From NCBI GenBank assembly GCA_032622095.1, contig CP136066.1, positions 64,264,609-64,328,608 on the forward strand: a stretch of DNA of 64,000 bases, in the 5' to 3' direction. How positions within the stretch are numbered: the stretch's first letter is position 1; every line of letters starts with the position of its first letter. Position numbers and translations under genes: made by a program. This document shows positions 1 to 10,800 of this stretch, piece after piece. Origin of the DNA: Siphonodentalium dalli (taxonomy: Eukaryota; Mollusca; Scaphopoda; Gadilida; Siphonodentaliidae). The notes beneath the pieces were generated by a model. That model ran no database searches. It was not told the origin of the DNA and saw nothing but the letters and a program-made list of their open reading frames with translations.

Positions 1-212
1 ACATTGGGCTATATATCTCGGAAACGGGTGTAGCTATCGACTTGAAATTTGGTATGTGAATGTATCTTGCCCCGGATACGAATTTTATCGGGTCGCCGAG
101 CACGCGCGACACCAGCTTCGCGCATGCGCAGACCAGATCTAGGAAACGGGTGGAGCAATCGACTTGAAATTTGGTTTTTGAATAGCCCGGACGAAGTCGG
201 GTCACCTTCTAG
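1..212 (+). mobile_element. Helitron-like 3' end (family H1, copy 1)
   Basis: The segment ends in CCCGGACGAAGTCGGG (186-201), which can form a short hairpin, then 7 nt later CTAG (209-212) followed by T. That is the Helitron 3' signature (hairpin, CTRR, insertion between A and T). The same hairpin and terminus recur at 20217-20243 (+) and 45182-45208 (-). An internal motif, GAAACGGGTG-AGC-ATCGACTTGAAATTTGG, appears twice (about 18-51 and 142-174). The element starts outside the window and no coding capacity is visible, so this is probably a non-autonomous copy. Confidence 0.55.
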
Positions 213-733
213 TATATATATATATATATATCATTATGGGTCTGCGCGCCTACGTACACGTACCGTCACGTACTGTTCGGCATGCTATGACTACACGCGG
301 TAGTAATGCATCCGAACGCCATTTCGTTGCCGTATGGTACGCACACATAGGGGCGCAGCCACAGCGGCATACATTGGTGTATGCCAAACGCACACACGTG
401 CACCCGGACGCGCAGGATATACTGAAGCATTGGATTGTCATCCTACTGGCCAACTGATCCCAACCGAATGGGACGCACGCACCAACACGCACAGGCACAC
501 GTGTACACGCAACTTACACGATTTATTTGTATACTTGAATGGTTTTATAAAGCAAGTGCGTTTTCAATATAATATAATTCGTGTGAGAATTGGAGACATA
601 TTATAACCTGGATATCACGTGTCACGTATATAGTTAAAGTGAAGTATAGTGAGGTATATATATAATTATATGTGACATATTCATTTCGATGACAATATTA
701 TAGTGGGCAATATATGTGTGAATAAAAAGAAGG
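213..733. other. Non-coding stretch with TA microsatellite
   Basis: A TA dinucleotide run covers 213-231. No coding region is convincing; short open frames here lack domain features. A 21-bp sequence beginning GTTAAAGTGAAGTATAG occurs at about 635-655 and again at about 733-753, where it spans the end of the neighbouring minus-strand LINE. It may be part of that element's 3' tail. Confidence 0.5.
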
Positions 734-3004
734 TTAAAGTGAAGTATAGTGAGTAACACCGGTCATACCAGCATATAGGTAATAAGCTTGCCACATTTTG
801 ACAACATTTTTGAAAATTATAATTGGAATGTCGTCATCTTCAATCATTATATCGCTCTCAATTTCTGATAAGTTGTCAAGGAGCACACTTAATTTGGCTT
901 CTCCTGAGAGCGATTCGTATTTGATGTAGGCATTAATCCCAAGTGCATCCATAATAAAATATTCCATCTCATTTCTAAACGAAAACATGGCCGTACAATC
1001 AATGAATATATGAGACAAAATGTCGGTCGTGGTAGAATCACAGTTCGTACATGAAATTTCTCTGTTGATTCCTATTTGGCTTATCAATTTGCCAATTGTG
1101 AGATACATGGTCTTGTCTTCTGGATATAATTTGCATAGGCGCCAAACATAGGACATACATAATTCTGTGTGTATTCTATTGAAGAGAGAAAAACTTGGGT
1201 CAGAATTTGTTCTTGATTTCCATGCATCCGCGTGTGATGTTTCCATTCCTGTGTTAAAAATATGTTTCCACTAGTTTTTGTCCGGAAAAAGAGACTCTGT
1301 GGCAAATTGGTAAAGGTAATTCGATAAGTCATATTGATCAAGTATTTGCATAATGTCACAAAAGTAGTTTTTAGAACAAGACAAGCGAGACTCAGTGGTA
1401 GACAGAAGCGTGTATTCATACATTCTGTTAAAGAAAACTTGTTTAACAGTTTTCTTATTGTTGCATTCAACATTGCACAGGGATGATAATAGTGACATTT
1501 TCTTTTTATTTATGTAGAATTCTATTGAGTGAATTCCAAGTAAGCCAAGAGCGATATCGGTCCGGGTCCTGGGTTCGAATCCCTGTATCGTTTTTATGCA
1601 AAATCTATGAGTTCTTTCTATTTTAAGAATTTCATTTTGGGTTATATTCCACAATAGCTCCGTGCCGAACAACGCTCTTGGCAAAATGACTGATTTATAT
1701 ATTAGTGAAGAACTCAGAGGAGTTAGACCTCCAGCATATAAGCCAGAATTCGACAGCATAAGGAATGTGCTTCTCAGTTTGTCACATACATGTGCGATAA
1801 AATTATTTGTTTGTTTATACTTCGCAATTGGGATTCCCAGGTGGACTGTACTGTCCACTTCTTTAAGGTGTTCAGGCCCCATGATCCATTGGCGTTTACA
1901 CTTATCGGATTGTGTCTTTGTCTCATTAAGTACCATTATTACAGATTTAGATGTGTTATACTTGTAACGCCATGTATAGCTATAACTCAAACACATATTG
2001 ATAAGTGAATTCAAACCACGTTCAGTTAGTGACAAAAGTAGCATGTCATCAGCGTGGGTTGGGCATGTACAATTAATTGATTCCATATGAAAGCCATACA
2101 TTGACTTTGATAGTAATGTGATCAGTTCGTCAACGTAGACCATGTAAAATTTCGGAGAGCATATCCCCCCCTGCCTTGTTCCTTGATCAATTTTTATTAA
2201 TCTGGATGTAACATCGTTATATCTAACAGTGCAATAGACACCGGAGAGCAATTGGTGCACAAATTTGAAAGCAATTCCAGTTAGGCCCCTCTCATACAAT
2301 TTATACATAAGACCGTCTATCCAAACCGTATCAAAGGCTTTCCATACATCTGAAAAGCAACAGTACAATTTTTGGTTTCTTTCGGCGTTAAAGTTGATGC
2401 ATTCCTGAGTTAGATAAGAAGTCATGGTTGAACTTATATGTTTTTGAAAACCGTGTTGGAGGGGGTTAACTGATAATATATGCGGTGCATGTAGTTCGAT
2501 TCGATTCTGCAAAACTTTTTCCAGCAGTTTGTATAATGTAGGCATTAGAGTTATGGCCCTGTAGCTGTCGAACGAGTGTTTAGGTTTCGTCCCTCCTTTA
2601 TGTAATGTGATTATGACACCTCGTTTGGCAGCCCCAGGTATATAACCATGCCGCAATATTGCTGAGAATAATTTACAGAGGCTATCAAGCAGACAATCAC
2701 CGCCATATATAATATTCTCGTTATAAATATTATCATAACCGGGCGACTTATTGCGACTGAGAGTATCCACCACTGGCTGACTCTCTTTGACCCCACACCA
2801 CTACTACTGTTCGTGGTTAACCAACTCATCACTATCCCGGCAGTTCCAGCCACACAGCCTACACTGGCGTGTTCCATCGGACGTGTCTTCATCCATATAA
2901 TAAGAGGCAATATATGGATGCCATCGTTCGTGTTTAACCAATTCGTCATTATCCTGGCATGTCCAACCGCGCCACCTACATGTGTGGGGTACTCCGTCGG
3001 ACAT
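734..3004 (-). pseudogene. Non-LTR retrotransposon ORF: zinc finger plus reverse transcriptase, interrupted by TAG stops
   Basis: One frame on the minus strand runs from 3004 to a TAA at 734-736. It is interrupted only by TAG codons at 2804-2806, 2801-2803 and 1271-1273. N-terminally it shows two Cys/His-rich modules (TCRWRGWTC...H and CRLCGWNC...H), then a reverse transcriptase with NKSPGYD, FSDVWKAFDT, GTRQGGICSP and the catalytic THADDM box. A C-terminal C-x2-C-x9-H-x4-C knuckle follows (about 1000-1060). No apurinic-type endonuclease is visible between the fingers and the RT, so there may have been an internal deletion. The RT and C-terminal knuckle resemble the CR1/L2/jockey group of LINEs, but the clade is not certain. 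Probably an inactive copy. Confidence 0.8.
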
Positions 3005-3296
3005 GTCTTCATCAAAGAAAAGACCATCGGCCTTGGTAATCCTGTTTTTTTTTATATTTCCAATACCCTATTCCCACTATCTGAGTGTGTGTGTTATCGT
3101 ATTAGACAGACGATAAGTATAGAGCAGGTCGGAGACATCTTCAATAGTGATTGCACTGCCACATATCCTATACGACCGACGTCGTCACGGGTAACGTGCT
3201 AACATCAAACAAAAACCTTTTATCGAGTACTCACGAGGGACCCCCCGTGGGTGACTCTCTTTCAACACTAAACACTACTTACGTGCAAACGATATC

Positions 3297-3592
3297 ATTT
3301 TAAGCGGCAAATTTGAATTTTTTTGAGACAATGCAAATTTTTGAAATTGGGTGGGATACGAACCCCGGCCCGACGGCGAGCGCGCCTTGCGACTCAAAGT
3401 CCGACGTCAATACCACACGGCCACCGAAGCAACCTATATATCCTATACGACCGACGTTGCTTCGGTGGCCGTGTGGTATTGACGTCGGACTTTGAGTCGC
3501 AAGGCGCGCTCGCCGTCGGGCCGGGGTTCGTATCCCACCCAATTTCAAAAATTTGCATTGTCTCAAAAAAATTCAAATTTGCCGCTCAAAAT
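3297..3592. repeat. Near-perfect inverted repeat (137-bp arms) containing tRNA-like sequence
   Basis: The left arm 3297-3433 is the reverse complement of 3456-3592 with very few mismatches, around a 22-bp loop (3434-3455). Read on + in the right arm, the sequence contains an A-box-like TGGCCGTGTGGTA, an anticodon-arm-like GGACTTTGAGTC, a long variable-arm-like GC-rich section and a B-box/T-arm GGGGTTCGTATCCC. This order matches a type II (Ser/Leu-like) tRNA. I infer a tRNA-derived SINE or tRNA pseudogene that was duplicated head-to-head. The loop text ATCCTATACGACCGACGT also occurs just upstream at about 3168-3186. Confidence 0.75.
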
Positions 3593-4519
3593 AGGCGCCT
3601 GGTGTGTTGTATAGTCCCAAGCATGTTCTAAGAGCAATGCTCGCCATGTTTCGGAGGCATAAAATATATAACATTGCCGCTGTGCCGAACCTCATATATC
3701 CATAGATATCATTTTAGTTTTTCATTTGGACAGAATTATTCATTAATTATGGTGGAATTTTTCTGCAGACCCCCCCCCGGTGACTTTCATTATATAGTTT
3801 TAAAGGCAGACTTAATTTTCGAGTCTCCGATTATTTTTTTTATAGTGACTTGATATACGGTTTTAATAACAATCTATGCCATAAAATATGATTCAAATAC
3901 TATAATTCATCACTATTTGAAACATCTGTGTCTCAGAAGATTCCCACAGAGAAATAGAAAACTGCCGAAGACTTCCCCCCTCTTGCATCCAGAATGCAAC
4001 ATAATTCAAACTGTTTTAATGAAAGGGGAAGAACTCTATCTTTAATATATAGAGTAATTTCCCCTGCATTGAAAATAATACTGATTTTTACTTCAATCTT
4101 GATGACAAAACTCAACAAAAACAATATGTCCACAGTTTATTACACCGGATATGTTGATAATACAATGTTTGGAGCTTCCTCTTTCAATGGTATATAATAT
4201 GACATATATTTAAAGTAATCTGGGGGTTCGAAAATTAAGTGGGCCTTTAAGTTGTCAATTTCTTGAAACCAAATATACGTGTTTGAATTAGAATACGGCA
4301 TGCCTTGTATGACATACAACACAATTTTGTTCACTCAATCACACTAAATTTTGCAAACATTCTTCACAGGGAGCCACAATCTTCAGGTAGCAAATCGATG
4401 TTGGCGGTCTGAGGACCGAGTTCCAGTTGAGAGAATGCTTCTCACAGTGCAAGAAAAGTTGAGACACAAGAGCTCCTGACTAGACGACAGGGTTGAGATT
4501 GTCAGAGCAATATACTTGT
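3593..4519. other. Non-coding, no gene seen
   Basis: AT-rich sequence without a supportable coding region. A short C9 tract lies at 3770-3778. About 4100-4350 resembles text at 9740-9870 and in the triplicated units (ATATAATA...TCTGGG...TTCGAAAATTAAGTG), so a dispersed repeat is present. Confidence 0.4.
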
Positions 4520-4919
4520 ATAACCCTTTATCAAACAGAACGGCCCTGTGCCAATGCATTCTCTTATATATGCGAGTCGACCATAGGTCGCCTCGCATAT
4601 ATAAGAGAATGCATTGGCTTAACACATTAAAAATTATAAAATTGTTAAAGAATGTAAGAAAAAATGGTAAAAAGTGTTAAAAAAAAAATTGTTTTAGGCC
4701 AATGCATTCTCTTATATATGCGAGGCGACCTATGATCGACTCGCATATATAAGAGAATTCATTGGCACAGGGCATAACTGTAACTATCACAATGTGGTCA
4801 AGGAGCCGGTTCCAATGATATCCATATTTGTATGGTTCTATTGAGACAGACCGAAGATATTTTAGGCTGTTGAAGCTTTATTTGGCCGGTTTTGGCCGTT
4901 TTGTTGGGTAACGGGTTAA
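4520..4919. mobile_element. piggyBac-like MITE (family P), copy a
   Basis: Terminal inverted repeats CCCTTT-ACCCAACA-AACGGCC lie next to TTAA (left site decayed to ATAA at 4520-4523, right TTAA 4916-4919). Inside are two ~70-bp palindromes built from GCCAATGCATTCTCTTATAT-ATGCGAG-TCGACC-TAGGTCG (left 4549-4617, right about 4698-4767). They are separated by an A/T-rich spacer with TGTTAAAGAATGTAAGAAAAA. TTAA duplication and a CCC terminus are hallmarks of the piggyBac superfamily. No transposase is present, so it is non-autonomous. Confidence 0.7.
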
Positions 4920-5339
4920 AGACATGTGCAGTTATAAATAGTGAGTATTTTTGCCAAATACCGTACGGTTGTCCTGCTGATAATACAATATCAATGTAGT
5001 TGATGACCCCCCATCCGATTTTACAGGCTGCATGAATCATGATATAATTGCGTGACGTATATTATATTGGCTATAGTTAACACATATTCTTCAACGAAAT
5101 ACTAAATAATAAAGGTTATATTCATCAATTATATTCGCGGATGTCCCTTTGCGGAGATTTAAAACGGCGATTAGAATTCGCTGAGGTCCCAATATACCGC
5201 GTGTGCCCATGCATGCGTGTATGCGTGTATAGTGTAAATAGTTCTGTTGACATAACGAACTCCTTCAGGTTTGTGGATATATACGTAGACATGATTTCGC
5301 GCACCGTTATATTCATCCTGCATGGACGATTCTAGAAGA
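4920..5339. other. Non-coding, no gene seen
   Basis: No supportable gene or recognised repeat. The next segment opens with an 18-base G tract (5349-5366). Confidence 0.4.
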
Positions 5340-5768
5340 TCTCCGTATGGGGGGGGGGGGGGGGGGCGTCCACATTGAAATTTTCAACTGCACCAAACCA
5401 GACCAGAATCCTATGTTCCCGAAATATATTTGCACCCCACCCACTAGCATCGTCCCCCCGTCGGGTGGAATTTTCCTACTAGTACTTGTACCTCAAACTT
5501 GCCAACCTGACACCCCCCTAAGGTTGGAAAATGGTCATTTCAGACCAAAATTTGGACTAAACAGTAGAAAAATATGCTACAGTTGGTCTAAACACAACCA
5601 ATTCCCCACTGATTTACTGGCTGCAAAATCATACAATTAGAACAATTTCAACATATATGTGGTGTAAAAACTCCAAGTAATATTGTGCCATCAGGCATGA
5701 AATTCCCAAATGATGAAAATTATGACAAAAGTTGGGGGTAGACAGCTCCCCCTGTCGCCACGTCCCTG
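5340..5768. mobile_element. hAT-like non-autonomous element (family D), copy 1
   Basis: The right end reads CTGTCGCCACGTCCCTG (5752-5768), whose reverse complement CAGGGACGTGGCGACAG looks like a hAT-type terminus. The body (TTTCAACTGCACC..., TTGGAAAATGGTCATTTCAGACC, AATTCCCCACTGATTTACTGG) recurs inverted at 10530-10770, and as diverged copies at 51249-51960 and 56520-56870. The left end is unclear and sits by the G18 tract. No coding capacity. Confidence 0.5.
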
Positions 5769-5841
5769 CTTATGTGTATAGTACTTAGAAGCATTTCAAC
5801 ATCGATATTATTTCCCGCGTGTTGGTTGGTATATAACTTTA

Positions 5842-6309
5842 CTAGGGGTTTGTCTGTCAAAATGACGGGGTGACAAACATGACTTGCAGGAAAATATTGT
5901 CACCGCTGATATCGATATAAAGAAAGCCGACAAACGGTGTGCGGAGTTTGTGCGGAATTTGCCTTTGGTTTTTTCTAATGACGGACGCCGCTGAAACCAC
6001 ATTCATATTCGGACAAACTCATTATATCAGGGAAAATATCACCTTCAAAATGCGTTACATCTCAGGTCGTCTTGAGCCGATTGGCCTGAATTTTTGAAAA
6101 TCGTGTCGTATTCTAAGATTATGGCACATGATATGGTCAAAATTTGGTCGCAATCGGACATGATGGTCATATATTTTTAAACTCGCCAACACACACACAC
6201 CCTCTCATACACCCCACACACACACCCTAACTCACCCTCATACACACACACCCTCACACACCCTCACACACACCCGCACCCACACACACCAAGGCTTGGC
6301 TGTTATATA
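5842..6309 (-). mobile_element. Helitron-like element (family H2), copy 1
   Basis: Read on the minus strand, the right-hand end shows a hairpin TTTGTC-ACCCCGTCA-TTT-TGACAGAC-AAA, then CCCCTAG followed by T (CTAG at 5842-5845). This matches the Helitron hairpin plus CTRR-T layout. The other end is a CA-rich stretch (6183-6295, low complexity) followed by GTATATAACAGCCAAG in minus orientation. The body shares GGACAAACTCATTATATCAG, CTCAGGTCGTCTTGA and TCGGACATGA with 17444-17843. Non-coding. Confidence 0.6.
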
Positions 6310-6492
6310 CACGTAGATAGAGATGAGTCGTATACTATATGTCTTGCTAAGTTTTAACTTCACGCACTGGTATGTGCGCGAAAGATATATAGTACTGCGC
6401 GAATTTAAATACGAGTAAGGTATTTGTAAGACGCCATATCCGCCTCCGATTGCTATACCCTTTGGTAAGCGGGATTCAGGCTATTTCCAGGC

Positions 6493-6625
6493 GGTACGCA
6501 GGATTCACACCCCTCTGTTAACTGGTACGCAGGATTCACACCCATCTGTTAACTGGTACGCAGGATTCACACCCATCTGTTAACTGGCACGCAGGATTCA
6601 CACCCCTCTGTTAACTGGTACTCGG
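6493..6625. repeat. 31-bp tandem repeat, about four units
   Basis: The unit GGTACGCAGGATTCACACCC(A/C)TCTGTTAACT repeats with a 31-bp period from 6493 (second unit at 6524). Decayed relatives continue on the far side of the inserted MITE at 7025-7070 and at 7252-7296 (GTACGCAGGATTCACCCCTC, GGTATTCAGGATTC). The array therefore once spanned about 6450-7300. Confidence 0.8.
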
Positions 6626-6641
6626 GATACATATGCCCATT

Positions 6642-7024
6642 TTAACCCTTTACCCAACAAACCGGCCAAAAACGGCCAAATAAAGCTGCAACAGCCTAAA
6701 TTATCTTGGGTCTGTCTCATTAAAACCATACAAATATGGATATCATTGGAACCGGCTCCTTGACCACATTGTGATGGTTACAGTTATGCCCTGTGCCAAT
6801 GCATTCTCTTATATATGCGAGTCGACCATAGGTCGCCTCGCATATATAAGAGAATGCATTGGACTAAAAAATATCTTTTTTTAACACTTTTTGCCATTTT
6901 TTCTTACATTCTTTAACAATTTTATAATTTTTAATGTGTTAAGCCAATGCATTCTCTTATAGGTCGCCTCGCATATATAAGAGAATGCATTGGCACAGGG
7001 CCGTTCTGTTGGGTAAAGGGTTAA
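6642..7024. mobile_element. piggyBac-like MITE (family P), copy b, inserted in the 31-bp array
   Basis: Perfect TTAA flanks at 6642-6645 and 7021-7024 bracket CCCTTTACCCAACA...TGTTGGGTAAAGGG. The left palindrome is intact (6796-6864). The right one (6942-6995) has lost part of one arm. Array units flank the element on both sides, so it inserted into the minisatellite. Confidence 0.75.
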
Positions 7025-7481
7025 CCGGTATTCAGGATTCAACAACAAGGCTGGACCTGGTACGCAGCTTTTATAGCACCATTTGTAAAAAAAATATTGT
7101 TTCTTAGCCAAAATGGCACATTTTTATGTAATTCAGTGCCATATATCTTGATATGTTGAAAGTATGACAAATGCACCAGCAAATGTGTCGAAATTATCAT
7201 ATTATAGTGTTGAATAACTATATGACTTCTATTCTATAGTTTCTAATATAGTACGCAGGATTCACCCCTCTATTTTATCTGGTATTCAGGATTCGAGGGG
7301 GGGGGGGGGGGGTAGGGGTGACTCCCTCATGAGTAGCAATTGGAAACGGGTGTGGCGTCTAGGTATGCATGTGTTCTCTTTGCACCTAACACGGAAGGAA
7401 ACATACTTATGCAAAAATTATTTGCACCTAACACGGAAGAAAATATACTTATAAATAAACTCCTGAATGCCACTTTCAATA
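7025..7481. other. Decayed 31-bp repeats and a G16 tract
   Basis: No gene seen. A G tract occupies 7297-7312. GCACCTAACACGGAAG-AAA occurs twice (about 7382 and 7425), a small direct duplication. Confidence 0.4.
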
Positions 7482-7500
7482 ATTACTTGCATTTGATTTG

Positions 7501-7710
7501 CAAGTAATCATTTGAACGATTAAACAGCGACATGTATCACACAAAAATTATAAAAAGAGCTTGAGTCGCAACATGCCGTATTGGAGATAGTTTAGTTCTT
7601 TCCCCTCCCGCGGGAATATCTGGGTCTAAATATATCTCTATTTCACACTTAACCGATGATTTTTATTTTTTAATTACATATTTCTGCTTAATCGTTCAAA
7701 TGATTACTTG
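7501..7710. repeat. Perfect 23-bp inverted repeat flanking ~165 bp, upstream of the deacetylase promoter
   Basis: CAAGTAATCATTTGAACGATTAA at 7501-7523 is exactly reverse-complemented at 7688-7710. An additional nested ATTACTTGC/GCAAGTAAT pair lies at about 7482-7508. It could be a small MITE or a pair of identical regulatory sites in opposite orientation, and it ends 21 bp before the TATA-like element. Confidence 0.7.
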
Positions 7711-7731
7711 TTAATGTGCGGTATTGGTTTG

Positions 7732-7739
7732 TATTTAAG
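7732..7739 (+). promoter_or_regulatory. Possible TATA box of the deacetylase-like gene
   Basis: TATTTAAG lies 52-59 bp before the chosen ATG (7791), a plausible distance for a short leader starting near 7762. An earlier ATG at 7780 (T at -3, poor context) is out of frame with the signal peptide. The ATG at 7791 has A at -3. Inference from spacing only. Confidence 0.35.
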
Positions 7740-7790
7740 GGTCTCCCGATTCCTGTCTGGCACGATATTGAGTTCCTGCATGACGGAAGC

Positions 7791-7839
7791 ATGTGGACCT
7801 TACTGGCTGTCTGTTCCCTCTGCACGTTCACCGCTGTTG
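7791..7839 (+). CDS. Exon 1: signal peptide
   Basis: ATG at 7791 encodes [16 protein letters not shown] and the first base of a Gly codon, a textbook hydrophobic secretion signal. The exon stops at G|GTATGG (donor 7840-7841), phase 1. Joining to exon 2 restores GGA and places the first mature cysteine three residues later. A bordering upstream ATG (7780) opens a different frame that would overlap this start. Confidence 0.75.
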
Positions 7840-10800
7840 GTATGGACATATATTATATCCTGAATATTTAAAGGGGTACTGTTATGTAAAGCAACACATA
7901 GATAGGTATATGCGTTTAATAAATCTGATAATACACATGTAATGTATACAATTTAAGCATATTAGTTCCATACTTATTTAAGTCATTGTATAGTCACTTG
8001 TCATTTTTTTTTTCACGACCATCTGTGCCACGGGTTGCCCAATCCACTATCCGTGAATTATTTTGATTACGTCTTGTGCACGGAAATTCGTAATTTAATC
8101 CAGCCATAAATTAAATTTATATCAAATTAGTAACTTTGATTTTTAGATAACCAATTAACCTGAACGTTTACAGAAAACATATTCTACTCAAATTACTTAG
8201 CTTTCTATATATTATCGATACCACAGCTAACTACGTGCGAAGTAAAATCTCTGTAGTTCCACCTGTAGCGATGCTACAGTTGCCGGAATTTGCCTGTAAA
8301 TAGCATGCAATTAGGTATTTGAAGGCACATTCCAGTAGCACTGTTATAACACATCTGATAACACCAGATCAGCACGGAAGCCTCGACAAAAGATGAACAA
8401 GAAGAAGAAGAAAACACCATCGATGAAAAAGAGAGATGCCGAGAGACTCGCTGCATGGAAAGCGAAAAAATCGACGGGAACTCCACCAGTGGACTCCGCC
8501 CATACAGCTGAGATACCGGCCCAGTCTGCCCAGGGGATGGAATCATCACCACCACCATCACCACCACCAACACGGCCAGACGTGGATACTGAAAATGAAG
8601 ACGAGGACCCCTCTGACTTCGTTCCGAAGACTCCGGAATATACCGAGCCGGAGCCTTCGCCCTCAACCAAAGACGAAGCCGTCGGATCCATGAGAGGAAG
8701 CGACTCAGACTGGGAAGAAGAAGTTGAGCCTTCACCAACAACCCAAGAAATGGAAGAGCATAGACAAAAGATGCGGGAAATTTTCGGCGACACCGAAGAC
8801 TCCTCAGATGAAGACGAGCCCTCACCTACATCACCATATTGTGCTCCACCATCTAAAAAGAAACGAAAAGAAAGCAAGAAAAAGAAAAAGAAACAGTAGC
8901 TAAGTCCCACCTGGTCCCACCTGATCCACCGGAGCCACGGCCGGATGAATGGTACTTACACGTCCAAGAAAATCCAAGTAAGGGCGATCTTCAGGTGAGC
9001 CCACACCGTCCTCGTTCCGCCCTTCGGGCGGGCACGCAAATCCTGTCACTGCTGTACTGTTATAAGTGGAATTTTACTTCTCACGTCTTTCGCTTTGGTA
9101 AAGATGCATGTTAAGTGCATGTTTCCGTTCATATATCATATTCTGGCACCATGTGCTTTTCTATGACGAAATGCCCGCAAAAACATACCGTGCAAACTTG
9201 CCAGCGTATGAACGTACATTTAAAGGGACATAAGGCGTTCGCAGTGGGCAAATGTGTAAAATATATAAATGTCTGTAAAAACATCACCACTACTATAGGG
9301 TGAAGAACTAGATAAATATTGTTCAATGGTTTGACCTTTTTCAATGTTTATGGTCGAGTTTTGATTGACATATGGCATCTTATTGGACTTTGATCAGTAA
9401 TGCCGCTGTAACAGTTATGTTTGCGTAACAATGATATTTCGATAAGCCAAATCTTGTTATTGGAGAGTTATTTATAAAATACGAACAAAGTGGACCTATT
9501 TTATTCTAAATGTGATTTTGAGGACATTTTTTTTTGGACATAAATAAATTGGGAACATGTTGTTTTTGTGTGTTCTGTGCTTAATTTTGATCCGGACTGT
9601 ACTGTAAAGTCTGTTATTCTCAATGGAAGGGTATACATAATAACTCTATGTATTAGTTTGTATTCTGATGCATTCTGGGTTGACAACGAGGAAAGTCTTG
9701 TAATGAATCTGAGAATATCCATCACTTGGTGGACACTCCTTTTCCACATATGTTCAGTATTATTTGGAATACATATATATGTTTTGATCCTCTTCCAAAT
9801 GGTACATAATATGGAATATGTTTTATATAATGTTATCTGGGCTTTCGAAAATTAAGTGCGCCTTTAATGTAACAATGACAATTATAATGAGAGCTATCGA
9901 TCTATGTTACATGTTTTTGTTGATGATAATTGTTTTATTGACTTTAATACAAATTTGCATGGACCCACTTCGAAGACACTGTGTTTCCCTTTGACCCTTT
10001 ACCCAACAAACCGGCCAAAACCGGTCAAATAAAGCTTCAACAGCCTAAAATATCTTCGGTCTGTCTCAATAGAACCATACAAATATGGGTATCATTGGAA
10101 CCGGCTCATTGACCACATTGTGATGGTTACAGTTATGCCATGTGCCAATGCATTCTCTTATATATGCGAGTCGACCATAGGTCGCCTCGCATATATAAGA
10201 GAATGCATTGGCCTAAACAAAATCTTTTTAAACACTTTTTACCATTTTTTCTTACATTCTTTAACAATTTTATAATTTTTAATGTGTTAAGCCAATGCAT
10301 TCTCTTATATATGCGAGGCGACCTATGGTCGACTCGCATATATAAGAGAATGCATTGGCACACGGCCCTTCTGTTGGGTAAAGGGTTAAACCGACAAGGC
10401 TAGTTTGAGCGTCCAAATTATGTCTGCGGAATTTAGGAGAATGGATCATAATGGAAATGTTTATGTCTGGCAAAGAATTAGATGGAAATTGTACACGACA
10501 TTGGTTGAAATTGTTCACATTGTTTGATTTCCAACCAGTAATTAGTGGGGAATTGTTGTTTTAAAATCAACAGTAGCATATTTTCCTACCTTTTTTGGTC
10601 AACATTGTCGTCTGAAATGGCCATAAGTTGGAAAATTTCCACCCTTAGTCAGGTTGGAAACTACCTTGAGTTACCCCGCTGGAAAGTTCCAACCCAAGGG
10701 GGGGGGGGGGGTTCAGCTGGAATTAATCGAACCTGGAATTTGGTCTGGTTTAAAGGCTGGGCGGGGGTGTAATAATGCTATAACTAGTATAGAAATGGTT

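Noticed and set aside
1566-1590. Perfect tRNA B-box-like GGGTTCGAATCCC
   Set aside because: It lies inside the LINE coding frame (minus strand, ...FEPRTRTDIAL) and has no A box or tRNA fold around it.
8274-8910. Ser-rich minus-strand frames of 183 and 188 codons
   Set aside because: Shadows of the GA-rich plus-strand ORF at 8393-8899; composition mirrors it and no domain is visible.
9568-9855. 95-codon hydrophobic frame
   Set aside because: Overlaps a dispersed repeat present elsewhere in the window and lacks supporting features.
4543-10403. Short repeated open frames encoding CILLYMRVD / YKRMHW peptides
   Set aside because: They arise from the MITE palindromes in several frames and both strands, with no start context or conservation as protein.
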